Source: Deltaproteobacteria bacterium
GTDB taxonomy: Bacteria > Myxococcota_A > UBA796 > SXON01
Length of the DNA: 64,000 nucleotides
Direction of reading: 5' to 3'
Assembly (NCBI GenBank): GCA_947490345.1
Contig: CANLGL010000003.1
Coordinates: 1 to 64,000 of the forward strand
The position numbers and the translations under genes were made by a program. Numbering within the stretch: position 1 is the first letter of the stretch; every line of letters begins with the position of its first letter. Positions 34,872 to 44,498 of the stretch are shown here, piece by piece. A model generated the notes under the pieces. That model was not told the DNA's origin. It saw only the letters and a list, made by a program, of their open reading frames with translations, and did no database searches.

Positions 34872-35750
34872 TCACGGACGGCTGAGACGCGTCGCGGCCG
34901 GGGGCAGGGTGCTCGGGCACACGTGGACGAATCCCCCCTCGGCGGCTTTGGACTCGACGCGAAAACTGAACGCTTCCTCCCGGGCGGCGGTGACCACCTC
35001 GCCGAACTGGGCGGGGCCCTTGGGCCAGTTCCAGCGCTCATCGAGCCGCAGGCTGGTTCCGTCTCCGGTGAGCGTCGTACGGAGTCGGGCGTCACGGGCA
35101 TCAACAGCGGGCGCATGGACGCGCACGTCGTCCAGCGCCAAGAGCGTCGCCGCGTCAGGCGCTCGCATCGGTCGGACGTAGGGGCAGTCTGGCGCCGGTG
35201 GGCTGCCAGACGCGGGTGCCGCGACAAAGAGCGTGGCCTTCCCGTTGACGGACGTCGTGTCGCCAACGTATTGGTAGCGCCCGACGAGTTCGATGGCGCC
35301 TGGCACACGGAGCGAGGAGGCGAACCTGGGTTGGGTCCACCACCATCGGCCCACGGCGTCGACACCGCCGACCTGCACCGCCCAATCGAGCGCGCTGTCC
35401 ACATGTCTGGTCGCGATCCATTGCCGGCTTCCGGGGAGCAGATCACCGCGCTCGTCCTGGCGCGCCTCGCACGAGACCAACAGGACGCTCTCGCCATGCC
35501 CACCCGACTTGCGCGCGTTGACGGTCATCACCTCGCGTGGACGCACCTTGTCCCACGCCCCCTCTACCACCCAGCTTTGGCGGCCCGCTCCGTAGGCGTC
35601 CAGCGGAGGCGTCGAGAAGTCGCAATACGGGAGGCTGGGCGTTGGGACCACCTCACGGGATTGCATCAAGTGCGCCTGGGGGGCGTCTGCGACGGTCGGG
35701 GGGACCGGCGGTGGCTCGGCGCAGCCCAGCAGCAGCAAACCAATCAGCAC
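34872..35750 (-). CDS. Hypothetical lipoprotein
   Basis: 292 residues from GTG 35750. Short lipoprotein signal MLIGLLLLGC, then a Pro-rich linker. Beta-rich soluble body with WNWPKGPAQFGEVVTAAREE and Cys in LPYCDF, VSCEA, DCPYV and VHVC. No family recognised. Start overlaps the stop of the giant MopE lipoprotein by 7 nt (GTGCTGA), so it is co-translated with it and may be a partner at the cell surface. Ends 4 nt from the convergent anti-sigma gene. Confidence 0.7.
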   Translation of the reverse strand: MLIGLLLLGCAEPPPVPPTVADAPQAHLMQSREVVPTPSLPYCDFSTPPLDAYGAGRQSWVVEGAWDKVRPREVMTVNARKSGGHGESVLLVSCEARQDERGDLLPGSRQWIATRHVDSALDWAVQVGGVDAVGRWWWTQPRFASSLRVPGAIELVGRYQYVGDTTSVNGKATLFVAAPASGSPPAPDCPYVRPMRAPDAATLLALDDVRVHAPAVDARDARLRTTLTGDGTSLRLDERWNWPKGPAQFGEVVTAAREEAFSFRVESKAAEGGFVHVCPSTLPPAATRLSRP

Positions 35751-38700
35751 TCCGGCCGGCCTCGCCGCCGCATCGACGCCAGAACACCGATGACCACGAC
35801 GCCCAGACCGGTCCCTCCGGGCGCGGTGGAGCAGCCGCCGAAGAGCCCGCCCACGCGTTGCCCGCTGCCGGTGTCGTCGTCGCCGCCGCCGCCGGTGTCG
35901 TCGGCCGCGGTCGCGTCGGAGCCCGAACAGTCCTGGTCGATTCCGTCCTCCGGAACGTCGGTCGCGCCCGGGCTGATCCCCGCCCGCGCGTCATCGCAGT
36001 CGTCGTCGTTGGCGACGGTGCCGGCCGTCTCCCCGCACTCGAAAATCGGCGCGTTCCGGTCGCCGTAACCATCGCCGTCGGAGTCCCACCAGCGCAGCTC
36101 CGCATCGATGGGGTCGTCGTCGATCGCGCCGGAGCAGTCGTCGTCGATCTCGTTGCAGACCTCGTCTTCGCCAGGGTTGACGTTGGCGAGGCTGTCGTCG
36201 CACTCTTCGCAGGCGGCGAACCCGTCCCCGTCGTCATCGGTGCCCCCGGTGCTGCCGTCGCAGTTGTAGTCGGTGGCGTCGGTGCAGTCCGTCTCGCTGG
36301 CGCCGGGGTGGATGTCCCCCCTGGCGTCGTCGCAGTCGCCGAACCCGGCGCTGGCATCGGCCTCGCCGGCATCGTCGCAGTCGGAGTCCGCGCTCGGGGA
36401 GACGAGCGCGTCGTCCCGCCAGCCGTCGTCGTCGGCGTCGGCGTAGCACGACTCGGTGCCGTCGCAGTCCTGGTCGACGCCGTCCGAGGGCAGCTCCGTG
36501 GCTCCCGGGCCCACGGCGGCATCGGTATCGTCGCAGTCCCCAGCCGGTGCGCTGCCCGTGGCCTCGCCAGGGTCGGTGCACAGCGCGTCGACACTCTCGA
36601 CGGTGGTGGTGTCATCGGGGCGATACCCATCCGCGTCGGCGTCGACGAAGCAGGTCTCGGCGCCGTCACAGTCCGCGTCGACGCCGTCGCCGACGGTTTC
36701 GGTTGCATCGGGATTGACGCCCGCGTTGCTGTCGTCGCACTCTTCGCACGCCGCCCACCCGTCGCTGTCGGCGTCGTCGTACCCCGTACTGCCATCGCAG
36801 TTGTAGTCTTCGGGGTCCGTGCAGTCAGCCTCGGTAGCGCCTGGGTTGTAGGCGGTGTCGGCGTCGTCGCAGTCGCCGTCCGGGGCGCCCGCGACGGCTT
36901 CTCCCGCGTCGGTGCAATCGGTGTCCGCGCTCTGGACTTCGGAGAAGCTGTCGGGTCGGTAGCCGTCGCTGTCGGCGTCTTCGTAGCAGTATTCCTGGCC
37001 GTCGCAGTCCTGGTCCACTTCGTCGCCCGTCACCTCCAACTCGCCCGGATTGACGCCAGCGTCGGCGTCGTCACAATCACCATCGTCCGAGGCAGCCTCG
37101 CCGAGTCCGCCGCAGTCGGTGTCGGCGCTCAGGGTGGCGTCACCGCTTCCGTAGCCGTCGGCGTCGGCGTCGGCGTAGCAGCTCTCAAAGCCGTCGCAGT
37201 CCTGGTCGACGCCGTCCGCAAGCACCTCGGTGGCGCCTGGGTAGACATCGGCGTCGCCGTCGTCGCAGTCGGTGGCCGCGCTGTCGTCGGCTTCCCCGAG
37301 GTCGGCGCAGTCGAGGTCCGCGGAGGCGGTGGTACCCGAACCGCGCGCCCCGTCGGCGTCGCCATCGATCCAGCAGGTGTCGCCGCCGTCGCAGTCCTGG
37401 TCGAGTCCGTCGGCCGTGACCTCGGTGCCAAGGGGGTTCAGGGTGGCGTCGCTGTCGTCGCAGTCGCCACCGATGCTGGTGTAGCCCGAGGGTGCGGCAC
37501 AGGCCGCGGCGAGGAGCGCGTCGTCTCCGTAGCCGTCCCCATCGGCATCCTTCTTCCAGTCGGTGGTGCCGGTGACGAGCGGGTCGTCGTCGTCGGTCAG
37601 GCCGTTGCAGTTGACGTCGGGCCCGCCGCAGACCTCGGTGGCGCCTGGGTTCTCGGCGGCGTCCGCGTCGTTGCAGTCCGTCGCGTCCGCCACAAAGCCC
37701 GTGCGTGCAAAACACATGTCTGTCGAGGCACCGGCGTCTCCGTAGCCGTCGGCGTCGACGTCCTTGTAGAACGCTGCCGCGCCGCTGGCGGTCTCTTCGT
37801 TGTTGTCGCCGTCGCAGTCCTCGTCGAGCTCTGCCGCGTCGCAAGTCTCGATGGCCCCGGGGTTGACGGCCGCCTCGGCGTCGTCACAGTCATCGTCGTT
37901 GTCGGCTTCGCCGGCGTCGGCGCAGGACAGGTTGATGCTGAGCACCGTGGTGGTCGCGCCGTAGGTGTCGGCGTCGCCGTCGACGTAGCAGGAATCGCCG
38001 GCGTCGCAGTCCTGGTCAATTCCGTCGGCGACCACCTCGCTGGCCCCGTCGTAGATGGTCGCGTCGCTGTCGTCGCAGTCGGTGGCCGGGGCGCTGGAGT
38101 CGGCTTCCCCGGCGTCCGCGCAGTCGCCGTCGGCGCTTACGACGGTGGTCCCGGATCCGGTGCGCTGGCCGTCGCTGTCGGCATCGGCGTAGCAGGTCTC
38201 GTTGCCGTCGCAGTCCTGGTCGATCCCGTCCAGCGGAATCTCCGTGCCGGCCGGGTTGACGCTGGCGTCGGAGTCGTCGCAGTCGGTCATCGGGTCGGTG
38301 CTGGCGGCCTCGCCGGCGTCGGCGCAGTCGCTGTCGACCGTGGCCACGGTGCCGCCCCGCTCGTCGGCGTACCCGTCGTCGTCATCGTCGGCGCGGCAGG
38401 CGTCGTAGCCGTCGCAGTCCTGGTCGATGCCGTCGTACGCGATCTCGGTTGCCCCCGGGTAGGCGGTAGCGTCCGCGTCATCACAATCACCGGCGGTCGT
38501 CGTGAAGCCGTCGCTGTCGCCGTCGTCGCGATAGCCGTGGTACACGTAGGCCTGTCCGAGGCCGGTGCTGTCGGCGTAGTCGCCCACGACGAGGTCAGAA
38601 ATGCCGTCGCCATTGACGTCGGAGGAACCGACGTCGTTCCCAAAGACCCCGCCGGCCTCCGACAGCGTGGAGTCCGGGCTCGCGGAGAGTCCAGTGGCGC

Positions 38701-40369
38701 TGCCTGGGTAGACGAACGCCGAAGCGCTCCCGTAGGCCCCGGCCGCGACGTCGGCGTAGCCGTCGTCGTTGAAGTCGCCCATGGCGACCGACGCGCCGAA
38801 GTAGCTGGCGGTGCTATCCGAGACCGACGTGGTGACTGCGGTGCCGATGCCGGAGGCGCTGCCCTCGACCACGTATGCCGAGCCCCCCGAGGCCACCCTG
38901 GTGCCGAGCACGACGTCGTCGTATCCGTCGCCGTCGATGTCCCAGCCGCCGGCTACGCCAGTGCCGAGCCGCTCGGTCCCGACGCCGGCGACGTCGGTCA
39001 CGGCGGAGGAACTGAGTCCCGAAGCGGAGCCGTAGTAGACGGAGCCTTGGCCAGCGGACGAGCCGGAGCCCGGCGCGCCGATGACCACGTCGTTGTACCC
39101 ATCGTCATTGACGTCGCCGGCGGCGCTGACGGCCTGGCCGAACTCGGCGTTGGCGGACGCCCCGTCGAGATTGAGCGTCTCGGTGGACAACACCCCCGCC
39201 GCGCTTCCCTGGTAGACGGACACGCGCCCGCGGTAGCTTGACCGGGCTGGCGCGCCCACGAGCACGTCGTCGTAGGCGTCGCCGTCGATGCTTGGGACCA
39301 GCGCCAGACCGTAGCCGAACCGAATCGCGCTGGTGGGGATCAGGGTGGTTGTCGCCGTGGTCGAGACACCTGCGGCGCTCCCGTGGAATACGTGCACCGG
39401 CCCAGCATTGTACGTGCACGCGATGGCGACGTCGTCGTACCCGTCGTTGTTGACGTCGCCCCCGCCCGCGACGTTGCCACCGCAGAAATAGTACGCGACC
39501 GTCCCGGACAGCGTGGTCGTGGCTGTGCTCGACAGGCCCGCGGCGGAGCCGTGGTAAACGTAAGCCCTACCGCGTCGGGTGCTGGCGCCGTACGCGCCGA
39601 CAATGACGTCCTCGAACCCGTCGGCGTTGACGTCCCCGGCGCTGGCGACCGCGTAGCCGAAGTAGCTGGCAGCGGAGGGGCCGGTCAGCGTCGTCGAGGC
39701 GGTGGTCAGGACCGGATCAACCTCGACCGGGTAGGCCGCGCGGCGGTCGTCCACCTCTACGAGGACGCGGCCATCGAGCTCGCGGAAGTGCGTCGGCAGT
39801 TCAACGCCGTTGGCGTCCCAAGCGTACAGCCCGGCGTAGCGCCACTCCGCGCCGCCGTCGTCCAACAGGGCGACCGCATCGGCGGCAACGTCGAGCACCA
39901 GCGCATCGGTGCTCAGCGCGAACTGCAACGGGCCAGCGCCTGCCGGTCGATCGTGCACCAACCACCCGTGCTCGAGTCCCTCCGGGACGCCGGCGAACCA
40001 CTCGGTCAGTCCCTCGCGGGCGTACTCCACCCGGTGGCTCGGCTTGCCGTCTGGCAGGCGGAGCCCCGGAATCGCCTCGCCCGGGCCAGGTTCCACCGGT
40101 TCAAAACTCACCATGTCGGCGGGCCGCCCCATGCCGGCCACGGACAGAACCAACCCACCGTCAGCGCCGCGGGCGCTCGCTCCTGCCGCGGTAAACCACA
40201 CCGACGTTCCCTGCGCGGGGAAGTGGGCGGAGTAGCTGTCTAGATCGATGGCATGATCGCCCACGGTCAGGGTGCGCTCGAGGCGGCCACTCCATCCGGC
40301 CGGCTGGGGCGCCGGGTTCGAGACAGGGGCACAAGCGGCGAGTAGCAACAACCACGAATTGGCACGCAT
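35744..40369 (-). CDS. Giant FG-GAP / MopE-repeat lipoprotein with MYXO-CTERM-like tail
   Basis: 1541 residues. Signal MRANSWLLLLAAC with lipid Cys13. Residues about 30-220 form an N-terminal beta domain; about 225-640 are FG-GAP propeller repeats (DVNADGFEDVIVGAYGAS, DVNNDGYDDVAIAC, DIDGDGYDDVVLGT and others). From about 650 to 1490 there are 14 MopE-like units, each roughly DxDxDGYG ... DCDDxDxxxNPGATE ... DGxDxDCDG, rich in Asp and paired Cys, expected to bind Ca2+ or copper. The end has a Gly/Asp linker, GGCSTAPGG, a helix (LGVVVIGVLAS) and RRRGRPEC. Having both a lipobox and a Cys-helix-Arg tail is unusual. Probably a long surface stalk. Confidence 0.88.
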   Translation of the reverse strand: MRANSWLLLLAACAPVSNPAPQPAGWSGRLERTLTVGDHAIDLDSYSAHFPAQGTSVWFTAAGASARGADGGLVLSVAGMGRPADMVSFEPVEPGPGEAIPGLRLPDGKPSHRVEYAREGLTEWFAGVPEGLEHGWLVHDRPAGAGPLQFALSTDALVLDVAADAVALLDDGGAEWRYAGLYAWDANGVELPTHFRELDGRVLVEVDDRRAAYPVEVDPVLTTASTTLTGPSAASYFGYAVASAGDVNADGFEDVIVGAYGASTRRGRAYVYHGSAAGLSSTATTTLSGTVAYYFCGGNVAGGGDVNNDGYDDVAIACTYNAGPVHVFHGSAAGVSTTATTTLIPTSAIRFGYGLALVPSIDGDAYDDVLVGAPARSSYRGRVSVYQGSAAGVLSTETLNLDGASANAEFGQAVSAAGDVNDDGYNDVVIGAPGSGSSAGQGSVYYGSASGLSSSAVTDVAGVGTERLGTGVAGGWDIDGDGYDDVVLGTRVASGGSAYVVEGSASGIGTAVTTSVSDSTASYFGASVAMGDFNDDGYADVAAGAYGSASAFVYPGSATGLSASPDSTLSEAGGVFGNDVGSSDVNGDGISDLVVGDYADSTGLGQAYVYHGYRDDGDSDGFTTTAGDCDDADATAYPGATEIAYDGIDQDCDGYDACRADDDDDGYADERGGTVATVDSDCADAGEAASTDPMTDCDDSDASVNPAGTEIPLDGIDQDCDGNETCYADADSDGQRTGSGTTVVSADGDCADAGEADSSAPATDCDDSDATIYDGASEVVADGIDQDCDAGDSCYVDGDADTYGATTTVLSINLSCADAGEADNDDDCDDAEAAVNPGAIETCDAAELDEDCDGDNNEETASGAAAFYKDVDADGYGDAGASTDMCFARTGFVADATDCNDADAAENPGATEVCGGPDVNCNGLTDDDDPLVTGTTDWKKDADGDGYGDDALLAAACAAPSGYTSIGGDCDDSDATLNPLGTEVTADGLDQDCDGGDTCWIDGDADGARGSGTTASADLDCADLGEADDSAATDCDDGDADVYPGATEVLADGVDQDCDGFESCYADADADGYGSGDATLSADTDCGGLGEAASDDGDCDDADAGVNPGELEVTGDEVDQDCDGQEYCYEDADSDGYRPDSFSEVQSADTDCTDAGEAVAGAPDGDCDDADTAYNPGATEADCTDPEDYNCDGSTGYDDADSDGWAACEECDDSNAGVNPDATETVGDGVDADCDGAETCFVDADADGYRPDDTTTVESVDALCTDPGEATGSAPAGDCDDTDAAVGPGATELPSDGVDQDCDGTESCYADADDDGWRDDALVSPSADSDCDDAGEADASAGFGDCDDARGDIHPGASETDCTDATDYNCDGSTGGTDDDGDGFAACEECDDSLANVNPGEDEVCNEIDDDCSGAIDDDPIDAELRWWDSDGDGYGDRNAPIFECGETAGTVANDDDCDDARAGISPGATDVPEDGIDQDCSGSDATAADDTGGGGDDDTGSGQRVGGLFGGCSTAPGGTGLGVVVIGVLASMRRRGRPEC

Positions 40370-40399
40370 GGAGCGAGCGTAGCATAGGCGCCGGTCGGT

Positions 40400-41566
40400 T
40401 CACCGGATGACGACCGGAACCCGGCGAAGCTCTGTCGTTTGTCCAGCGCGCACCGCACGGACCACGACCGTGCCCAGGCCTGGGGAACCCTTGGGATTGG
40501 GAGTGAACGACGCGCTCCACCGGCGGGTTGCGCCCACACCGAGCCGGTCATCCGCCGTGGTCTTCCACGGCGACTTTGCCTCCACCGTGCGGGAGAACGT
40601 GGTCCGGTGCGGTGCGGCGAGGTCTTTCCCGGCGGCATCGACCAGCACGACCTCAACCGTCCATGTCTTGAATGGGTTTCCGGTCGGCACACTGTGCCCG
40701 GCGCCCGTGTTGATGACGCTGATTCCCACCTCGACCAGTTGCCCACGGGTGATCGCCGCGGTGGGCAGGCTGACGAGGGTGGTGAGCGCCCGTTGGATGG
40801 TGGTGGGAGACCCGTGGGAGGCCACCACCGCGCCCGCGCCTGGTTGGGGTGCGCCCGCTGCGGGCGCCATGTGACAGTCCTGGCACTGGACGCCGGCGTC
40901 GGCGTAGGCGCTCGCCTTCCACTCGCCGAAGGTGTCGTAGAACGCGCGATCTCCCTCGGGCCAGCTGAGCTGATGGCAGGTGGCGCACATCTCGCTCGAC
41001 TGCAGCTCGGCCGACGCGACCACCGGGTGCGGAGCCTGGTCGGTGGTCCGGGTGCCGAGTACTGTCCCTTCGCGAACGTGGCAGGCGATGCAGGTGACCC
41101 CCTCCGACATCAGCGTGATGTCGAAGCCGGGGTTGTCCTGCAAGCGAGGGCGCGTCACGTCGTCCGCGATGTACCCGGCGGCCAGTTGATCGTGCTGTGT
41201 CGCGACTGGAAGATGGCAGGACTTGCACACCGTCGACTCGCCTGCGCTGGCCAACGCCGCCTGGTAGACCGGATCGCTCCACGCGTGGGCGTGGGCTGTC
41301 CCTTGCCAACTGTCGTGGGCCGCCCAGTGACAGGCGTTGCAGGTCTGAGCGGACAGCGAGGCGACACCCGGCGGCAGGGCGTCGACAACCACCGGCAGCG
41401 GCGTGGGGAACAGCTTCGGTGGCGGTGCGGGCGGCGGCGACGCCGGCTCGACGACCGCAGGCTGCTCCGGTTCCGGCTCGGCGGCCTTCTTTCCCCGCGC
41501 GAGCGCAATCCCGACCAGAACGAGGGGGAGCGTCAGGGCCAGAAACCAGCGCGATGAGGTGGACAC
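40400..41566 (-). CDS. Pentaheme c-type cytochrome
   Basis: 388 residues. N-terminal membrane anchor (FLALTLPLVLVGIALA) and a Pro/Glu-rich linker, then five CxxCH heme sites: CNACH (76-80), CKSCH, CIACH, CATCH and CQDCH, all in the first 235 residues. Extra His such as AHAHAW and HLPVATQHD could be distal ligands. The C-terminal 130 residues form an Ig-like beta domain (GVGATRRWSASFTPNPKG). Resembles cytochrome c554-type electron carriers. Likely periplasmic, membrane-tethered. Lies 30 nt upstream of the giant lipoprotein gene on the same strand. Confidence 0.88.
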   Translation of the reverse strand: MSTSSRWFLALTLPLVLVGIALARGKKAAEPEPEQPAVVEPASPPPAPPPKLFPTPLPVVVDALPPGVASLSAQTCNACHWAAHDSWQGTAHAHAWSDPVYQAALASAGESTVCKSCHLPVATQHDQLAAGYIADDVTRPRLQDNPGFDITLMSEGVTCIACHVREGTVLGTRTTDQAPHPVVASAELQSSEMCATCHQLSWPEGDRAFYDTFGEWKASAYADAGVQCQDCHMAPAAGAPQPGAGAVVASHGSPTTIQRALTTLVSLPTAAITRGQLVEVGISVINTGAGHSVPTGNPFKTWTVEVVLVDAAGKDLAAPHRTTFSRTVEAKSPWKTTADDRLGVGATRRWSASFTPNPKGSPGLGTVVVRAVRAGQTTELRRVPVVIR

Positions 41567-41590
41567 GGCCTACGGATATCACGGGCGGGG

Positions 41591-41611
41591 GAGACGCCGA
41601 GACGGCGTCTC
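41591..41611. promoter_or_regulatory. Perfect 9-bp stem-loop in divergent promoter region
   Basis: GAGACGCCG-AGA-CGGCGTCTC, an uninterrupted inverted repeat between the divergent cytochrome and glycosyltransferase starts. It could be an operator or an mRNA leader hairpin. No T tract, so not a terminator. Confidence 0.4.
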
Positions 41612-41670
41612 GGACGGCGGGAATCACGGCCTCCGGCGCCGCTCTCCCTCTTCCCGAAATAGGGGCGCTC

Positions 41671-43137
41671 GTGCACCCCACCCTGCCCGTCGATACGGCG
41701 CCGCCTCGCTGGAAGCGGGTGCTCCTCGCGGTGGCGACGGTCGCGCCGGCCGCCGGCTTGACCGTCCGAAACCTCGTCGCTCCACTTGGCGAGGTGCTCG
41801 GCCGCGTCCCGGACGACGCGGTCTTCTACCTGGTGATCGCACGGAACCTGTGGGCGGGGAGTGGTGTGAGCTTCGACGGCCTGGAGCCGACGACGGGAGT
41901 CCACTGGCTGTGGCTGGGCGTGGTGGCGCTCCTGACCGCCGCTGTCGCTGAACCCGAGTCCGGTTTGCGGGTGCTCCTGTTGCTCCACGGCCTCGTTGCC
42001 GTGGCGACGGTGTTGGTTTTTCGTCGGGTTCTGGTGCTGGCGGGGAGCGCGGGACCTCCGGGTCGAGTCGTGTCCGCTGCCATCGGCGCGTGGTCTGCGA
42101 GCGCCTACGGGCTCGGGATGGAGACTCTCCTGGCGGCGACGATCGCGCTGGCCATCGTCGGTGTGGGCTTGTCCACCGCGTCGCCGGGATTCTCCGAGCG
42201 GCGCCTGCGCTCGCTCGCGGTCGTTCTGGGTGGCGCGCTCACCCTCACCCGGATCGACATGCTGCCGCTGGCCATCGGCGCGGGTCGCCGAATGGGCTGG
42301 GCCATTGCGGGGGGATTGCTCGGCGCCGCCGCGACGCAGTCACTCAACCACCGCATCGCCGGCGAGTGGTGGTCGACCTCGGCCGCGCTCAAGGGGATGG
42401 GCACGGTGGGGGAGCGGCTCTTGCGACTCGAGGCGGGGGTCGTTTGGCGACATCTTCCCGGCCCCGCGGTCGCGGCGGCGTTGGTGCTGGTCGTCGCCCA
42501 GGCGTTCCCGAGCGGCGCCCGACCCCGCTTTGGCCTGCTGACGCTCGCGGCGGCGGTGGCGGCGGTTCAACTTACCGCCTCCTACCTGATGAACAATCTC
42601 GTGGGCCCCTGGTACATGACCCCCCTCACGTGGCTGTTGGTGGCGGCCGCGACCGCCGCCGCGGGTGGGGGTACACGCGGGTATCTGTTGGCGGCGATCC
42701 TGGTGGTCTCTCAGGTCCGAGGCCTCGCCCTCCCTCAGCCCGGACTGCACGCGACGGTGCTCGGGTTCGCGCAGTCGGTCCGGAGGGCGACGCCCCCGAC
42801 CACCCGTATCGTCGCGGAGGACTTTCCCGGGATCGTGGCGTGGTTCTCAGGTCGCACTGTCTTCGCCGCCGACGGTCTCGCTGCCACGCCGGGATATCGA
42901 GGGGCCCTAGTGGATGGCACCGCGTGGCGCTGGTGGCGCGATCGCGGTGCGACCCATCACGCGGCCACGCGCCGCCGCGAGGGCTGGTTGGAGTCCGCGC
43001 CGAGCGTCGATGCCATCGCGCCGAAGTTTCTGCCGGTTCCGGCGTCGGTCGTCGATCTCGCCGGTGCGGAACCGGTCGTCCACCTGGTCGACCCGTCGTC
43101 CCGTCGCGCGTTCACGCTCTTCCGCCTGCCCGGGTAG
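41671..43137 (+). CDS. Polytopic membrane protein, GT-C glycosyltransferase-like
   Basis: 488 residues from GTG 41671 (VHPTLPVDTAPPRWKRVLLA); an earlier start would run into the divergent cytochrome's leader. Around ten hydrophobic helices (LLAVATVAPAAGLTV, LLLLHGLVAVATVLV, LLGAAATQSLN, LLTLAAAVAAVQLTASYL) follow a first extracellular loop with RVPDDAVFYLVIARNLWAG, whose acidic pair is typical of GT-C polyprenyl-phosphate-sugar transferases. The C-terminal domain is soluble (VAEDFPGIVAWFSGRTVFA). Donor and acceptor unknown. Confidence 0.75.
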   Translation: MHPTLPVDTAPPRWKRVLLAVATVAPAAGLTVRNLVAPLGEVLGRVPDDAVFYLVIARNLWAGSGVSFDGLEPTTGVHWLWLGVVALLTAAVAEPESGLRVLLLLHGLVAVATVLVFRRVLVLAGSAGPPGRVVSAAIGAWSASAYGLGMETLLAATIALAIVGVGLSTASPGFSERRLRSLAVVLGGALTLTRIDMLPLAIGAGRRMGWAIAGGLLGAAATQSLNHRIAGEWWSTSAALKGMGTVGERLLRLEAGVVWRHLPGPAVAAALVLVVAQAFPSGARPRFGLLTLAAAVAAVQLTASYLMNNLVGPWYMTPLTWLLVAAATAAAGGGTRGYLLAAILVVSQVRGLALPQPGLHATVLGFAQSVRRATPPTTRIVAEDFPGIVAWFSGRTVFAADGLAATPGYRGALVDGTAWRWWRDRGATHHAATRRREGWLESAPSVDAIAPKFLPVPASVVDLAGAEPVVHLVDPSSRRAFTLFRLPG

Positions 43138-43140
43138 CGG

Positions 43141-44466
43141 TCAGGGCACTCCCGAGAGCCCCTCCACCACGTGCGCGTACCCGAAGCCGCTCCCGAGAGG
43201 AGTCTGGGCCTCCCACACCGGCGCATGGTCGGCGTCGAGCAGCGTCAAGATCCCCGACGAGCCCCACCCCACGAGGTGGCCTCCGCCCGGTGCCGGCTCG
43301 ACATTGCCGAGCAGCGGGGTCGGGATGAGCCGGTCCGCGTCGTAGCTCCAGAGCCTCGAGTACTCGTGCGTTGCGAGGTCGAGGGTGTACTCCGTGGCTT
43401 CGCTGTAGGGCTCGGGGTCGTCGATCGGTCGGTTGTTGAACAGGAGGAAGCCTGTTTCGGTGGGGACCGGGGCGTGTTGAGGACCGAAACCGCCAACGCC
43501 CACCAACGCCACGTCGGCGTTGTCGCCGCCAAGCTCCGCGACGACCGCCCCGCTTTCGGCATCGACGATCATCAGGCTCTCGAGCTGATAGCTCGACAAC
43601 CAGTAGCGCCCGCCCTCTACGGCGAAGCTGTTCATGTGGGTCCAGTCGCGGGGACCGGCCTCCATCTCGGGAAGCGCCTCGACGTCGTCGGGGACGCGCC
43701 CGTCCCAAACGCTCCAAAGGTCACGACGGGTCCCGTCTTCGGCGAACTCCGCCAGCGCATCTCCTTCGACGGCGATGCCCTCCACCTCGCGGGTGTCGTG
43801 GACGAGCACGATGTACCCGCCGCCGTCGAGTTCGTGGAAGTCGTGGTGGGCCCCAAAGGTGGTGGTCACCACGGGATCACCCCCTGCGATAGGGTACCGA
43901 TAGATCGCCATGTCGGGGTTCACCGTGGGCACCTGGGCCATGACGAGCACATCGGTGCCATCGAGGCTCAGCCGCACCTGGGTGAACGTTCCGAACGAGG
44001 TCGCGAGCTGCCGCCACCAGACCGGCAGGCCGTCGCCGTCGTAGACCACCGCGTAGCTCCGGGCCCCGATGACCGGCGTCACCACCAGGTGGTCGGTCGC
44101 TCCGGTGACGCTGAGCTCCGGCAGCTCTGCCGGCGCCGCGCCGGGGGTGAAGGTCGCGTCGGTGGAGACGGCGACTTGGCTTCCGGCGGTCGAGGTCGCC
44201 CGCCAGTGCCAATCCCGTCGCGGACTCAACCCGGCGAGCACCACCGCGTGGCTGAGCCCATCCTCCGAAGACCAGCCGGTGACGCGCTCTCCGTAGTTGT
44301 CGTCCGCTCCGAGCTCGATCGCGGCGTCGGCCGGCGTGTCGGTCGACCAGGTGACGGTCAGCGCCGTCCCAGTCTCGGCGTCAAGCGCCGACTCGACCGA
44401 GAGCGTCGACTGGAAAGGCTCCACCGGGTCGGCAGCGCACCCGAAGGCCAGCGCGAGCATGGGCAT
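43141..44466 (-). CDS. Arylsulfotransferase-like beta-propeller lipoprotein
   Basis: 441 residues from ATG 44466 (MPMLALAFGC, lipid Cys10). A fibronectin-like N-terminal part (TALTVTWSTDTPADAAIELG ... SPRRDWHWRATSTAG) precedes a six-bladed propeller resembling ASST/Arylsulfotran_2 proteins: YDGDGLPVWWRQL, TFGAHHDFHELDGGGYIVLV, DWTHMNSFAVEGGRYWLSSY and FGPQHAPVPTETGFLLFNN. The conserved His-containing segments suggest an enzymatic core, but sulfotransfer itself is not proven. Ends 3 nt from the convergent GT-C gene. Confidence 0.8.
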   Translation of the reverse strand: MPMLALAFGCAADPVEPFQSTLSVESALDAETGTALTVTWSTDTPADAAIELGADDNYGERVTGWSSEDGLSHAVVLAGLSPRRDWHWRATSTAGSQVAVSTDATFTPGAAPAELPELSVTGATDHLVVTPVIGARSYAVVYDGDGLPVWWRQLATSFGTFTQVRLSLDGTDVLVMAQVPTVNPDMAIYRYPIAGGDPVVTTTFGAHHDFHELDGGGYIVLVHDTREVEGIAVEGDALAEFAEDGTRRDLWSVWDGRVPDDVEALPEMEAGPRDWTHMNSFAVEGGRYWLSSYQLESLMIVDAESGAVVAELGGDNADVALVGVGGFGPQHAPVPTETGFLLFNNRPIDDPEPYSEATEYTLDLATHEYSRLWSYDADRLIPTPLLGNVEPAPGGGHLVGWGSSGILTLLDADHAPVWEAQTPLGSGFGYAHVVEGLSGVP

Positions 44467-44498
44467 CTGCCAACATGCCCCGTTGCCGTGGTCAGCGC

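Noticed and set aside
35537-39241. Long plus-strand open frame opposite the giant MopE gene
   Set aside because: Same Asp-codon shadow effect; only low-complexity Val/Ala/Gly text, no start signal or domain.
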